Source: Streptomyces chartreusis NRRL 3882
Lineage (GTDB): Bacteria; Actinomycetota; Actinomycetes; Streptomycetales; Streptomycetaceae
Length of the DNA: 64,000 nt
Direction of reading: 5' to 3'
NCBI RefSeq assembly: GCF_900236475.1
Contig: NZ_LT963352.1
Span: forward strand, 6,886,001-6,950,000
The position numbers and the translations under genes are program-made. Of the stretch, positions 50,050 to 59,339 are shown one piece after another. Numbering within the stretch: the first letter of the stretch is position 1; each line of letters starts with the position of its first letter. Below the pieces are notes generated by a model. The model had not been told where the DNA came from. It saw only the letters and a program-made list of their open reading frames with translations, and made no database searches.

Positions 50050-52038
50050 ATGACGCACCTCCGTAGCAAGCGCTTGTCGAGACCGGGGCACGGCAAGGTC
50101 GTGGCCGCGGTGCTCGGCCTCGTCGCCGCGCTGGGCCTCGGGACACTCGGGGACGCACAGGCGGCCCCGCAGTCCGGGTCCGGGCCCGCCGCCGACCGCT
50201 GGACCGACCGGCCGCACGGCTTCGCCTCCCTCGCCGGCGGCACCACCGGAGGGGCGGGCGGCAAGGTCGTCACCGTCACCGACCAGGCCGCGCTGGCGAA
50301 GTACGCGGCGGCCGAGGAGCCGTACGTCATCCGCGTCAAGGGGTCCCTCGACATGGACCCCTTCGGCACGGAGATACCCGTCGCCTCCGACAAGACCATC
50401 ATCGGCGTGAGCGACACCGCCGAGATCGTGCACGGCGGCTTCACCCTCGATCCCGGCACCCACAACGTGATCATCCGCAACCTGACCATCCGCGACACGG
50501 CCATCGAGGGCAACTGGGACTGCAAGGACACCGGCTACGACGGCATCCGCCTGGACACCGCCCGCCACGTGTGGATCGACCACATCCGGTTCTCGCGGAT
50601 CTGCGACGGCCAGCTCGACATCCGCAAGGACAGCGAGTACGTCACCGTCTCCTACAACCAGTTCACCGACAACAACAAGACCTTCGGCATCGGCTGGACC
50701 CCGAACGTCAGGACGCAGATCACCGTCGACCACAACTGGTTCCGCGGCACCAAGCAGCGCAACCCGTCCGCCGACAACTGCGCCTACGCCCACCTCTACA
50801 ACAACTACCTGTCCTCGCAGCTGTCCGACGGCGACCCCGTGTGGACCTACGGCAACTGGTCGCGCGGCCGGACGAAGATGGTCATCGAGAACAGCTTCTA
50901 CGACGGTGTCCAGCACCCCTACCAGGCCGACGCCACCGCCGAGCTGGTGCAGCGCGGGTCGGTCCTGCGCAACACCACGGGCCGGCACGACGCGTGGGGC
51001 ACGGCGTTCGACCCGCGCGCGTTCTACGCCTACCGGCTCGACCCGGCCGCCGCCGTGCCCGCGCTGGTGAAGCGGTTCTCCGGACCGCAGAAGCGGATCG
51101 GCGGCCCGTTCGTCCTGCGCGTCCCGGGCGACTACCCGACCGTGCAGTCGGCCGTCGACGCGGTGCCCGACGGCAACGACACCGCCGTCGAGATCGCCGT
51201 CGCGCCGGGCACGTACCGCGAGAAGGTGGTCGTCCCGGCGAGCAAGCCGAACATCGTGCTGCGGGGGACCGGACAGGACCGGTCCGACACCGTCATCGTC
51301 TTCGACACGCCCGCCGAGTACGGGGGTTCGACGGGGAGCGCCACCGTCCGGATCGCCGCGAACGACGTCACCGCACGCAACCTCACCTTCAGCAACGACT
51401 TCGACGAGGCCGCGCACGAACTGAAGGGCGAGCAGGCGCTGGCGATGAAGACGACCGGCGACCGGATCGTCTTCGAGGACACCGCGTTCCTGGGCAACCA
51501 GGACACCCTGATGACCGACAGCCCCAAGCTGACCACCGTCAGCCGGGTCTACGTCCGCGACTCCTACATCGAGGGCGACGTCGACTTCGTCTACGGGCGG
51601 GCGACCACCGTGATCGAGAGATCGGTGATCCGGGCGCTGAGCCGGGGCTCGGACACGAACAACGGCTACATCACGGCGGCCTCGACCTGGAAGGGCAACC
51701 CGTACGGCTTCCTGATCACCCGGTCGAAGATCGTCAGTGACGCCCCAGCCGGGAGCTTCCACCTGGGCCGGCCCTGGCACCCGGGCGGAGAGCCGGATGC
51801 GATCGCCCAGGTGCTGATCCGGGACACCGAGCTGCCGGCCGCCGTCAAGTCCTCGCCGTGGACCGACATGAGCGGGTTCTCGTGGAAGGACGCGCGGTTC
51901 GCCGAGTACCGCAACCACGGCCAGGGAGCGACGGTCACTTCCGACCGTCCGCAGTTGAGCGACCAGGAGGCGCGGTCCCACACCGTGGCCGCCTACCTCA
52001 AGGGCACCGACGACTGGGCACCCCACGCCCGCCACTGA
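50050..52038 (+). CDS. Bifunctional pectate lyase (PL1) - pectin methylesterase (CE8)
   Basis: A 662-residue secreted fusion. Sec signal about 1-39 (cut after GDAQA). PL1 lyase at about 50-335: HVWIDHIRFSRICDGQLDIR, VSYNQFTDNNKTFGIGW and the arginine segment TKQRNPSADNCAYAHLYNNY. CE8 esterase at about 350-650: GNQDTLM (Gln), YIEGDVDFVYGRA (Asp nucleophile) and FHLGRPWHPGG (Arg). ATG 50050 has GGGAG 5 bp before it and begins MTHLRSKR; a TTG at 50038 is less likely. One polypeptide can remove methyl groups and then cleave the exposed polygalacturonate. Confidence 0.92.
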   Translation: MTHLRSKRLSRPGHGKVVAAVLGLVAALGLGTLGDAQAAPQSGSGPAADRWTDRPHGFASLAGGTTGGAGGKVVTVTDQAALAKYAAAEEPYVIRVKGSLDMDPFGTEIPVASDKTIIGVSDTAEIVHGGFTLDPGTHNVIIRNLTIRDTAIEGNWDCKDTGYDGIRLDTARHVWIDHIRFSRICDGQLDIRKDSEYVTVSYNQFTDNNKTFGIGWTPNVRTQITVDHNWFRGTKQRNPSADNCAYAHLYNNYLSSQLSDGDPVWTYGNWSRGRTKMVIENSFYDGVQHPYQADATAELVQRGSVLRNTTGRHDAWGTAFDPRAFYAYRLDPAAAVPALVKRFSGPQKRIGGPFVLRVPGDYPTVQSAVDAVPDGNDTAVEIAVAPGTYREKVVVPASKPNIVLRGTGQDRSDTVIVFDTPAEYGGSTGSATVRIAANDVTARNLTFSNDFDEAAHELKGEQALAMKTTGDRIVFEDTAFLGNQDTLMTDSPKLTTVSRVYVRDSYIEGDVDFVYGRATTVIERSVIRALSRGSDTNNGYITAASTWKGNPYGFLITRSKIVSDAPAGSFHLGRPWHPGGEPDAIAQVLIRDTELPAAVKSSPWTDMSGFSWKDARFAEYRNHGQGATVTSDRPQLSDQEARSHTVAAYLKGTDDWAPHARH

Positions 52039-52087
52039 CCCCCCACACCTTCAAGTTCCGCTGGATCCAGAAGAAGAGAGCCGACCA

Positions 52088-53437
52088 ATGAAGATCAGCA
52101 ATCGCAGAAGCAGGCGCGCCGCCACGGCCGTCGCCCTGGGGGCCGTGCTCGCGCTGACCGCCACCGCCTGCGGTGACGACGGCAGCGGGGCGGGCGGTGA
52201 CAAGGGCGCCGACGGAAGCGGCAAGGGCAAGATCGTCTTCTGGGACAACAACGGCGGTGTCCGCACCGAGGCCTGGAAGGAGATCATCGCCGACTTCGAG
52301 AAGGCGAACCCCGAGATCAAGGTCGAGTACGTCGGGATCGCCTCCACCGAGTACCAGTCCAAGGTCGACACCGCCCTCCAGGGCGGCGGTCTGCCGGACG
52401 TCGGCGGTGTGGGCGCGGCGATGCTCGCGGGGTTCGCGGCACAGGGCGCGCTGGAGCCGCTGGACGAGCGGCTCGCCGAGTCCTCGCTCGACGGCAAGCT
52501 CAACAAGGACATGGTCGAGTCGCTGAAGGCGGCCGGCGGCGGTGACGACAAGCTGTACTCGATTCCGACCTCCGCCAACAACGGTGTCCTGTACTACCGC
52601 ACCGACCTGTTCGAGAAGGCGGGGCTGGAGGAGCCCACGACCTGGGAGCGGTTCTTCACGGCCGCCGACAAGCTCACGAACAAGGGGAAGAACGAGTTCG
52701 GCTACACCATCCGTGGCGGCGCGGGCTCCATCGCCCAGGCGCTCGACGCGATGTACGGGCAGTCCGGGATCACCTCGTTCTGGGACTCCAGTGGTGAGAA
52801 GACCACGGTCAACGACCCCAAGAACGTGGCGGCGCTGGAGAAGTACGCGAAGCTGTACAAGAAGGTCACCCCTGCGGCCGACCTCAACAACGACTTCACC
52901 AAGATGGTCGCGCAGTGGGACTCCGGCACGATCGGGATGCTGAACCACAACCTCGGGTCGTACCAGGACCATGTGAAGGCGCTCGGGGTCGACAAGTTCC
53001 GCGGCATTCCGCAGCCGACCGGGCCCGGCGGGAAGCGGGTTCAGGTCTCCAACCCGGTGGACGGCCTCGGGCTGTTCAAGAGCTCCAAGAACAAGGACGC
53101 CGCCTGGAAGTTCATCGAGTTCGCCACGTCGAAGGCGGAGAACTCGAAGTTCAACGAGTCGGCGGGACAGGTGCCGTCGAACACGGACGCCGCGAAGGAT
53201 GCGTGGATCTCGAAGGCCGAGCCCACGAAGCTGGCCGCTGACGCGTTGTCCGACGGGTCGACGACGATTGTGCAGTTGCCGTACTACCTGCCGGACTGGA
53301 ACACGATCTCCAAGGCCGACAATGAGCCGAACTTTCAGAAGGTGCTGCTCGGGAAGATGAGTGCGAAGGAATTCCTGGACACGTTGGCTGAGCAGCTGAA
53401 CGCCGCGCAGGAGGAGTGGGACCAGCAGAAGGGTTGA
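52088..53437 (+). CDS. Solute-binding lipoprotein of the pectin-sugar ABC transporter
   Basis: Family 1 extracellular solute-binding protein, 449 residues. Lipobox TATAC near residue 23 after a hydrophobic signal; mature start CGDDGSGAGG. Regions GKIVFWDNNGGVRTEAWKEI and NPVDGLGLFKSSKNKDAAWK are typical of CUT1 sugar receptors. It is the only binding protein in the pectin region and so likely serves the permeases encoded 7 kb upstream. It lies 49 bp after the fused lyase-esterase gene and is followed by repeat copy 3. Confidence 0.9.
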   Translation: MKISNRRSRRAATAVALGAVLALTATACGDDGSGAGGDKGADGSGKGKIVFWDNNGGVRTEAWKEIIADFEKANPEIKVEYVGIASTEYQSKVDTALQGGGLPDVGGVGAAMLAGFAAQGALEPLDERLAESSLDGKLNKDMVESLKAAGGGDDKLYSIPTSANNGVLYYRTDLFEKAGLEEPTTWERFFTAADKLTNKGKNEFGYTIRGGAGSIAQALDAMYGQSGITSFWDSSGEKTTVNDPKNVAALEKYAKLYKKVTPAADLNNDFTKMVAQWDSGTIGMLNHNLGSYQDHVKALGVDKFRGIPQPTGPGGKRVQVSNPVDGLGLFKSSKNKDAAWKFIEFATSKAENSKFNESAGQVPSNTDAAKDAWISKAEPTKLAADALSDGSTTIVQLPYYLPDWNTISKADNEPNFQKVLLGKMSAKEFLDTLAEQLNAAQEEWDQQKG

Positions 53438-53493
53438 TCCCTGCTGGGTTTCGCCGTGGGGCGGCCTGTGGTTCGCAGGGCGCGGGCCGTCCC

Positions 53494-53527
53494 GTGGCTT
53501 GGCGCGCAGTTCCCCGCGCCCCTGAGG
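53494..53527. repeat. Intergenic hairpin repeat, copy 3
   Basis: Same sequence as copy 1 over GTGGCTTGGCGCGCAGTTCC plus CCGCGCCCCTG. It occupies the 125-bp gap between the binding-protein and acetylesterase genes, 57 bp after the former. It may act as a transcript-end or mRNA-stability hairpin within the pectin gene series. Confidence 0.8.
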
Positions 53528-53562
53528 TGCATGTCCCCGCCCTTCGTCGAAAGGAACTCTTA

Positions 53563-54360
53563 GTGTCTCTCAGCCGAAGACAAGTGGCTGCGGCGGGTAT
53601 CGCCGCCGTACCCCTCGCGCTCTCCGTCACCCGTACCGCACAAGCCGGTGGTCGCCGGAGCCGCACCCTCTACATCGCCGGTGATTCCACCGCCGCCCAG
53701 AAGTACGCGAACGCCGCGCCCGAGACCGGGTGGGGTATGGCGCTTCCGTTCTTTCTCCGTCAGGAGCTGCTGGTCGCCAACCATGCGGTGAACGGGCGTA
53801 GTTCCAAGAGCTTCGTCGACGAAGGGCGGCTGGAGGTCATTCTCTCCGCCATTCGGCCCGGCGACTTCCTTCTCATCCAGTTCGGGCACAACGATGAGAA
53901 GGCGGAGGACCCGTCTCGGTACACCGAGCCCTGGACGACGTATCAGGACCATCTGCGGATGTACGTCGAGGGGGCCCGGGCCCGTGGAGCGCGGCCCGTG
54001 TTCGCCACCTCCGTCGAACGGCGGAAGTTCGACGGAGGCGGGAATGCCCTTCCGACGCACGGTGAGTACCCGGCGGCCATGCGGGCGCTCGCCGCCGAGG
54101 AGCGGGTCGCGGTGCTCGACGTGCAGGCGCTGTCGCTCGCCCTGTGGCAGGAGCTCGGGGTCGAGGAGACGAAGAAGTACTTCAACTGGACCGCCACCGA
54201 GCAGGACAACACGCACTTCAATCCGCCGGGCGCGATCGCCGTGGCCCGGCTCGTGGCGAAGGAGCTGCTCCGGACCCGGGTGCTCGGGCCGCGCGATGTG
54301 CGCCGGCTGGACGAGCGGATCCCCGAGTCGTGGATCACCTGGCCGCAGGCCGCCGCGTAA
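53563..54360 (+). CDS. Rhamnogalacturonan acetylesterase (SGNH, CE12 type)
   Basis: A 265-residue exported esterase that removes acetyl groups from pectic backbones. The N-terminus SLSRRQVAAAGIAAVPLALS is a twin-arginine-like signal. SGNH blocks: YIAGDSTAAQKY (Ser nucleophile), NHAVNGRSSKSF (Gly/Asn), LLIQFGHNDEKAE (Asn) and DNTHFNPPGA (Asp and His). GTG 53563 is preceded by AAAGGAAC. Family CE12 includes YesT/RgaE of Bacillus rhamnogalacturonan loci. Confidence 0.88.
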   Translation: MSLSRRQVAAAGIAAVPLALSVTRTAQAGGRRSRTLYIAGDSTAAQKYANAAPETGWGMALPFFLRQELLVANHAVNGRSSKSFVDEGRLEVILSAIRPGDFLLIQFGHNDEKAEDPSRYTEPWTTYQDHLRMYVEGARARGARPVFATSVERRKFDGGGNALPTHGEYPAAMRALAAEERVAVLDVQALSLALWQELGVEETKKYFNWTATEQDNTHFNPPGAIAVARLVAKELLRTRVLGPRDVRRLDERIPESWITWPQAAA

Positions 54361-54392
54361 CACCCCCGACGCAGAAGGAAGAGAGCCGCACC

Positions 54393-55703
54393 ATGAACGT
54401 TCGGAAGTGTCATGATCATGCCAGAGTTAAGGTCGCCGCGGTGGTCGGATGTGCCGCGCTCGTGCTGTCCCTCAGCGGTACCGCCGCGCAGGCCGGGCCC
54501 CGGGACGTGGCCCGCCAGACGCTCGGGGCCAACGACGGGTGGGGTGCGTACGGCACCGGTACCACGGGTGGGGCCGCGGCCGATGCGGCGCACGTCTACA
54601 CCGTCACCACCTGGGAGCAGTTCAAGGCCGCCCTGAAGGACGGCGGGTCCGCGCCCAGGATCATCAAGGTGAAGGGGATGATCGACGCCGTCTCCCAGGG
54701 CTGTGAGGCGTTCGAGGCCGAGGGGTACGACTTCCAGAAGTACCTCGCCGCCTACGACCCCGCCGTCTGGGGACACGACAAGCCGGTCAGCGGTGAACAG
54801 GAGGACCTGAGGGCCGCGTCCGCCGCCCGGCAGGACAAGGTCATCAAGGCGGCCGTGCCCGCCAACACCACCATCATCGGCGTGGGCAAGGACTCCGGGA
54901 TCCTCGGCGGCAGCCTCCAGATCAAGGGCGTCGACAACGTCATCGTCCGGAACCTGACCATCGAGGCCCCGGTCGACTGCTTCCCGCAGTGGGACCCGGC
55001 CGACGACAACAAGACCGGCGCCTGGAACAGTGAGTACGACGGGGTGGTGGTCTACGGCTCCACGCACGTGTGGGTCGACCACAACACGCTGACCGACGGC
55101 CGCCACCCCGACAGTTCCCTGCCGTCCTACTTCGGCAAGACCTACCAGCAGCACGACGGACTCCTCGACGTCGTGCGCGGCTCCAACCACGTCACCGTGT
55201 CCTGGAACTCGTTCAAGGACCACGACAAGACCATGCTGATCGGCAACAGCGACAGCGCCACCGCCGACGACACGGGCAAGCTGAAGGTCACGCTGCACCA
55301 CAACCGCTTCGAGGGCATCGTCGAGCGGGCGCCGCGGGTGCGGTTCGGGCAGGTCGACTCGTACAACAACCACTTCGTGGTCACCAAGGGCCAGAAGTGG
55401 GGCTACGTCTACGGCATCGGCAAGGAGTCCCGGCTCGTCGCCGAGCACAACGCGTTCACCCTGGCACCGGGCATCAGCCCGGCGAAGATCCTCAAGAAGT
55501 GGAACGAGGCGCCGGTCACGGCGGGGGCCAACTACGTCAACGGCAAGGCCGTCGACCTGATCGCCGTGCACAACGCGGAGATCCCCGGGGAGACGCTCCA
55601 GTCGGGTGCCGGCTGGACGCCGACGCTGCGGGCCGGCGTCGACCCGGCGAAGGCGGTCCCGGGCATCGTCGACGCCCGCGCGGGCGCCGGCCGCGTGTGC
55701 TGA
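54393..55703 (+). CDS. Secreted pectate lyase (PL1)
   Basis: Extracellular PL1 lyase, 436 residues, with a Sec signal at 1-35 (cut after GTAAQA). Motifs: THVWVDHNTLTDGRHPD, HDGLLDVVRGSNHVTVSWN, HDKTMLIGNSD and the arginine segment RAPRVRFGQVDSYNNHF. It has the same central QKYLAAYDPAVWG and SAARQDKV segments as the lyase at 45198, so the two look like diverged duplicates. GGAAGAG precedes the ATG, 32 bp after the acetylesterase gene. Confidence 0.93.
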   Translation: MNVRKCHDHARVKVAAVVGCAALVLSLSGTAAQAGPRDVARQTLGANDGWGAYGTGTTGGAAADAAHVYTVTTWEQFKAALKDGGSAPRIIKVKGMIDAVSQGCEAFEAEGYDFQKYLAAYDPAVWGHDKPVSGEQEDLRAASAARQDKVIKAAVPANTTIIGVGKDSGILGGSLQIKGVDNVIVRNLTIEAPVDCFPQWDPADDNKTGAWNSEYDGVVVYGSTHVWVDHNTLTDGRHPDSSLPSYFGKTYQQHDGLLDVVRGSNHVTVSWNSFKDHDKTMLIGNSDSATADDTGKLKVTLHHNRFEGIVERAPRVRFGQVDSYNNHFVVTKGQKWGYVYGIGKESRLVAEHNAFTLAPGISPAKILKKWNEAPVTAGANYVNGKAVDLIAVHNAEIPGETLQSGAGWTPTLRAGVDPAKAVPGIVDARAGAGRVC

Positions 55704-55818
55704 CCTGACCCGACCGACACGTGAACCAGCCGGGGCGGCCCGCATCGCATCCCCGCCCCGGCCCTTCCCCCTCCGCACGAGTCACCCCGCACCAACCGCA
55801 CCGCGAAGGAGCAGCAAT

Positions 55819-56940
55819 ATGCCCTCGCAGCCCCATGTCTCCCTCTCCCGCCGGAAGTTCCTCGTCACGAGCGCCGCCGCGGGTGCCGTCGTCGGCCTTG
55901 CCGCCGTCCCCGCGAGGGCCGCAGGCACCCGGCCGCGCCCGTTCGGCCGGTACGGCTCACCGGCCGCGCGCCCCGACCCGAAGACCCTCTACGTCCACCC
56001 GGGCGGCGCCGGTGACTTCACCACGGTCCGGGACGCCGTGGCCGCCGCGACCGGCAGCGGATACACCCTCGTCATCGCCCCGGGCGTCTACCGGCAGACC
56101 GTCGCCGTCGACCCCGCCCGTACCGAGATGACCTGGATCGGGGCGAGCGAGAACCCCCGTGACGTCGTCATCGTGTACGACAACGCGGCCGGGACGCCCA
56201 AGCCCGGCGGCGGCACCTACGGCACCACCGGGTCCGCCACCACCACCGTGCAGGCCGACGGCTTCACCGCCCGCTGGATCACCTTCGCCAACGACTGGCT
56301 GCGCGCCGACCACCCCGGCATCACCGGCACCCAGGCCGTCGCCCTCAAGGTCCAGGGCGACCGGTCCGCCTTCCACCACTGCCGCTTCCTCGGCCACCAG
56401 GACACCCTGTACGCCGACTCCGTGGCGCTGGGCACCTTCGCCCGGCAGTACTTCGCCCACTGCTACGCCGAGGGGGACGTCGACTTCGTCTTCGGGCGGG
56501 CGACCGCCGTCTTCGAGCAGTGCCGGTTCCGGACCCTGAACCGGACCGACCTGCCGGCCGCCCCGTACGGGTTCGTCTTCGCCCCGTCGACGGCCGGTGC
56601 CAACCCGCTCGGGTACCTGGTGACCAGGAGCCGCGTCGACAGCGAGGCTCCCGACGGTTACTACAAGCTGGCCCGCCCCTGGGTGCCCAGCTCCGACACC
56701 ACCGCCCGCCCCATGCTCACCGTCCGGGACACCTGGCTCGGCCCGGGCATCGACGCGGTCGCGCCCTACGCCAACATGTCGAACGACCGTCCCTGGCAGT
56801 CGATGCGGTTCGCCGAGTACCGCAACACCGGGCCGGGCGCCGCCGTGTCCGTGCCCGAGAACCGGCCCCGGCTGAGCCGCGCGCAGGCCACGCTGCACAC
56901 CAAGGAGACGTACCTCGGCGACTGGCGGCCCGGTGCGTAG
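55819..56940 (+). CDS. Tat-exported pectin methylesterase (CE8)
   Basis: Carbohydrate esterase family 8 enzyme, 373 residues, removing methyl esters from homogalacturonan. A clear Tat signal, SLSRRKFLVTSAAAGAVVGL, ends near residue 35. Active-site motifs are GHQDTLYADS (Gln), YAEGDVDFVFGRATAVFEQC (Asp pair) and YKLARPWVPSS (Arg; usually LGRPW). Ribosome site GAAGGAG. The stop lies within the next gene (8-bp overlap), linking it to another pectate lyase. Confidence 0.92.
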   Translation: MPSQPHVSLSRRKFLVTSAAAGAVVGLAAVPARAAGTRPRPFGRYGSPAARPDPKTLYVHPGGAGDFTTVRDAVAAATGSGYTLVIAPGVYRQTVAVDPARTEMTWIGASENPRDVVIVYDNAAGTPKPGGGTYGTTGSATTTVQADGFTARWITFANDWLRADHPGITGTQAVALKVQGDRSAFHHCRFLGHQDTLYADSVALGTFARQYFAHCYAEGDVDFVFGRATAVFEQCRFRTLNRTDLPAAPYGFVFAPSTAGANPLGYLVTRSRVDSEAPDGYYKLARPWVPSSDTTARPMLTVRDTWLGPGIDAVAPYANMSNDRPWQSMRFAEYRNTGPGAAVSVPENRPRLSRAQATLHTKETYLGDWRPGA

Positions 56941-58192
56941 GGCCGCGGCGCTCCTCCTCGGTGCGTGCCTGCTCTGGCCGGCCGCGCCGGCCTCGGCCGT
57001 CGAACGCGCCCCCGTCGGCTGGGCCTCGACCGGCTCCGGCACCACCGGCGGGGCGGGCGGCAGGACCTGGACGGTGGACACCCGCGCCGAACTCAAGGAG
57101 GCCTTGGCGGGCGACGGCGATCCCACCGCGCCCAAGGTCATCCGGGTCGTCGGCGACATCAACGGCCACGAGAGCGACGACGGTTCCCTGCTCGGCGAGC
57201 AGGACTACGCGCCCGGCTACGACCTCGGCCGCTACATGTCCTGCTTCGGCGAGGACGGCGCCCTCTGGTCCGACACCCGCTTCGACTACTGCAAGCAGCA
57301 GCGGCAGCTGCGCCAGACCGGCTCGAACAGGGAGAAGGCGCAGATCCAGCTCACCGTGCCGAGCAACACGACCCTCGTCGGCGTGGGCCGGGACGCCCGG
57401 CTGCTCGGGGTGTTCCTGACGGTCAACACCGGCAGCAACATCGTCGTGCGGAACCTGCGCCTGGAGGCGCCCGTCGACCACTTCACCAGCTGGTCCCCGG
57501 ACGACGGCACGCAGGGCAGCTGGAACGCCCGCTTCGACGCGCTGACCGTGATCACCGGCAAGAACATCTGGGTCGACCACTGCACCTTCACCGACGGCCG
57601 GTTCCCCGACCGCGAGGCGCCCCTCGGATTCCACGGCGAGCGCGTGCAGCGGCACGACGGACTGCTGGACATCGAGGACGGCTCCGACTTCGTCACCGTC
57701 TCCGACAGCCGGTTCGAGGACCACGACAAGGCGATCCTCATCGGGTCGGGCGACGGGCGCGGCGACCGGGACCGGGGGCATCTCAAGGTGACCTTCGTCC
57801 GCAACCTGTTCAGCGACATCGTGCAGCGCGCCCCGCGGGTCCGCTTCGGGCAGGTGCACGTCGTCAACAACGTCTACCGCGGCCGGGATCCCCTGTACGC
57901 CCTGGGCGCCGGCGTGGAGTCCGCGGTCTTCTCCGAGCGCAACGTCTTCCGGCATCCGCGGCCGCCCCAGACCGTCGCCGCCTACGGGGGCGAGCACTTC
58001 CACGACACGGGCTCCTGGTTCAACGGCCGGCCCGCCGGCCTGAACGCGGTGGCGAGCCGTCTCGGACTCACCGACGACGTCGGCTGGGACCCCGCCGACG
58101 TCTACGACTACCGCGCCCTGCCGTCCCCGTCGGCCGTCGAGCGGTACGTGCTGCGGCACGCCGGAGCCGGGAGGCCGTATGGACGCCCATGA
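56933..58192 (+). CDS. Secreted pectate lyase (PL1)
   Basis: PL1 lyase of 419 residues starting at GTG 56933 inside the methylesterase gene. Short Sec signal at 1-23 (AAALLLGACLLWPAAPASA). Motifs: KNIWVDHCTFTDGRFPD, HDGLLDIEDGSDFVTVSDS, HDKAILIGSGD, and the arginine segment RAPRVRFGQVHVVNNVY. It has an extra loop CFGEDGALWSDTRFDYCKQQ with two cysteines that may form a disulfide. Its 3' end overlaps the next esterase gene by 14 bp. Confidence 0.92.
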   Translation: MRRAAALLLGACLLWPAAPASAVERAPVGWASTGSGTTGGAGGRTWTVDTRAELKEALAGDGDPTAPKVIRVVGDINGHESDDGSLLGEQDYAPGYDLGRYMSCFGEDGALWSDTRFDYCKQQRQLRQTGSNREKAQIQLTVPSNTTLVGVGRDARLLGVFLTVNTGSNIVVRNLRLEAPVDHFTSWSPDDGTQGSWNARFDALTVITGKNIWVDHCTFTDGRFPDREAPLGFHGERVQRHDGLLDIEDGSDFVTVSDSRFEDHDKAILIGSGDGRGDRDRGHLKVTFVRNLFSDIVQRAPRVRFGQVHVVNNVYRGRDPLYALGAGVESAVFSERNVFRHPRPPQTVAAYGGEHFHDTGSWFNGRPAGLNAVASRLGLTDDVGWDPADVYDYRALPSPSAVERYVLRHAGAGRPYGRP

Positions 58193-59336
58193 GCGGCTCG
58201 GCCGGCGGACGTTCGTCGCCGGGGCGGGCGCGGCCCTGCTGGCCGCGGGACCGGTGAGTTCGGCGGAGGCGGCGGTCGTGGACGGTCCGCTGCCCGACTT
58301 CCACCCCGCGCTGAAGGACGCCCTGACCTTCCCGCTCGCCTGGGGGAGATCCCCGATCCGCGACTTCCGCGCCTGGCGGCGTGCCGCCCGGGCCACGGTC
58401 GAGGAGCACCTGCTCGTCGACCGGCAGGACGGGACGCCGTACGCCCCGGAGGTCGTCGGTCGTGCCCAGGGGGAGGGATACACAAGGGAGTTGGTGGCCG
58501 TCTCCCTCACCCGCTACGAACGCGTGCGCGGCGCCCTGCTCACCCCGCACGGCAGGGGACCCTTCCCCGCCGTGCTGCTCCTGCACGACCACGGCGCCAG
58601 GTTCGACATCGGCAAGGAGAAGATGGTCCGGCCCTGGTACGACGACACGCGTCTCGCCTCCGCGCGGGCCTGGGCGGACAAGTACTTCAGCGGGCGGTTC
58701 GTCGGAGACGAACTGGCCCGGCGCGGCTATGTCGTGCTGTGCCTGGACGCGCTCGGCTGGGGCGACCGCGGGCCGCTCGCCTACGACCAGCAGCAGGCCC
58801 TCGCCTCCACCTTCTACCAGCTCGGCTCCTCACTCGCCGGGCTCATGGCCCGGGAGGACCAGCGGGCCGCCGCCTTCCTGGCGGGACTCGACCGGGTGGA
58901 CGCCCGGCGGGTCGCGGCCGTCGGCTTCTCCATGGGCGCCTACCGCGCCTGGCAGACCGCCGCCCTCGGCGACGACATCGCGGCCGCCGCGAGCGTGTGC
59001 TGGATGACCGGCCTGAAAGAAATGATGGTGCCCGGCAACAACACGCTGCGCGGGCAGTCGGCGTACTACATGCTCCACCCCGGGCTTGCCCGGCATCTCG
59101 ACATCCCCGACGTGGCGAGCATCGCCGCACCCAGGCCGATGCTGTTCCTCGACGGCGGGCTCGACACGCTCTTCCCGGCCGAGGGCGTACGGGTCGCGTA
59201 CGACAAGCTGCGTGCCGTCTGGCGGTCGCGCCACGCCGAGGAGCGGATACGGACGAAGACGTGGCCGGAGCTCGGCCACGTCTTCACCCACCAGATGCAG
59301 GACGAGGTCTTCAGCTGGCTCGACGACGTCCTGTGA
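58179..59336 (+). CDS. Tat-exported alpha/beta-hydrolase (acetyl-xylan-esterase-like)
   Basis: A 385-residue alpha/beta-hydrolase of the Abhydrolase_7 (PF12715) type. The N-terminus RLGRRTFVAGAGAALLAAG is a twin-arginine signal. Triad: Ser in AVGFSMGAYRAW, Asp in DGGLDTLFP and His in PELGHVFTHQM. Relatives include acetyl and glucuronoyl/methyl esterases of plant-wall loci, so a pectin or xylan deesterification role is likely; the bond is not certain. It overlaps the lyase gene by 14 bp and ends 3 bp before the convergent GH43 gene. Confidence 0.83.
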   Translation: MDAHERLGRRTFVAGAGAALLAAGPVSSAEAAVVDGPLPDFHPALKDALTFPLAWGRSPIRDFRAWRRAARATVEEHLLVDRQDGTPYAPEVVGRAQGEGYTRELVAVSLTRYERVRGALLTPHGRGPFPAVLLLHDHGARFDIGKEKMVRPWYDDTRLASARAWADKYFSGRFVGDELARRGYVVLCLDALGWGDRGPLAYDQQQALASTFYQLGSSLAGLMAREDQRAAAFLAGLDRVDARRVAAVGFSMGAYRAWQTAALGDDIAAAASVCWMTGLKEMMVPGNNTLRGQSAYYMLHPGLARHLDIPDVASIAAPRPMLFLDGGLDTLFPAEGVRVAYDKLRAVWRSRHAEERIRTKTWPELGHVFTHQMQDEVFSWLDDVL

Positions 59337-59339
59337 GGC

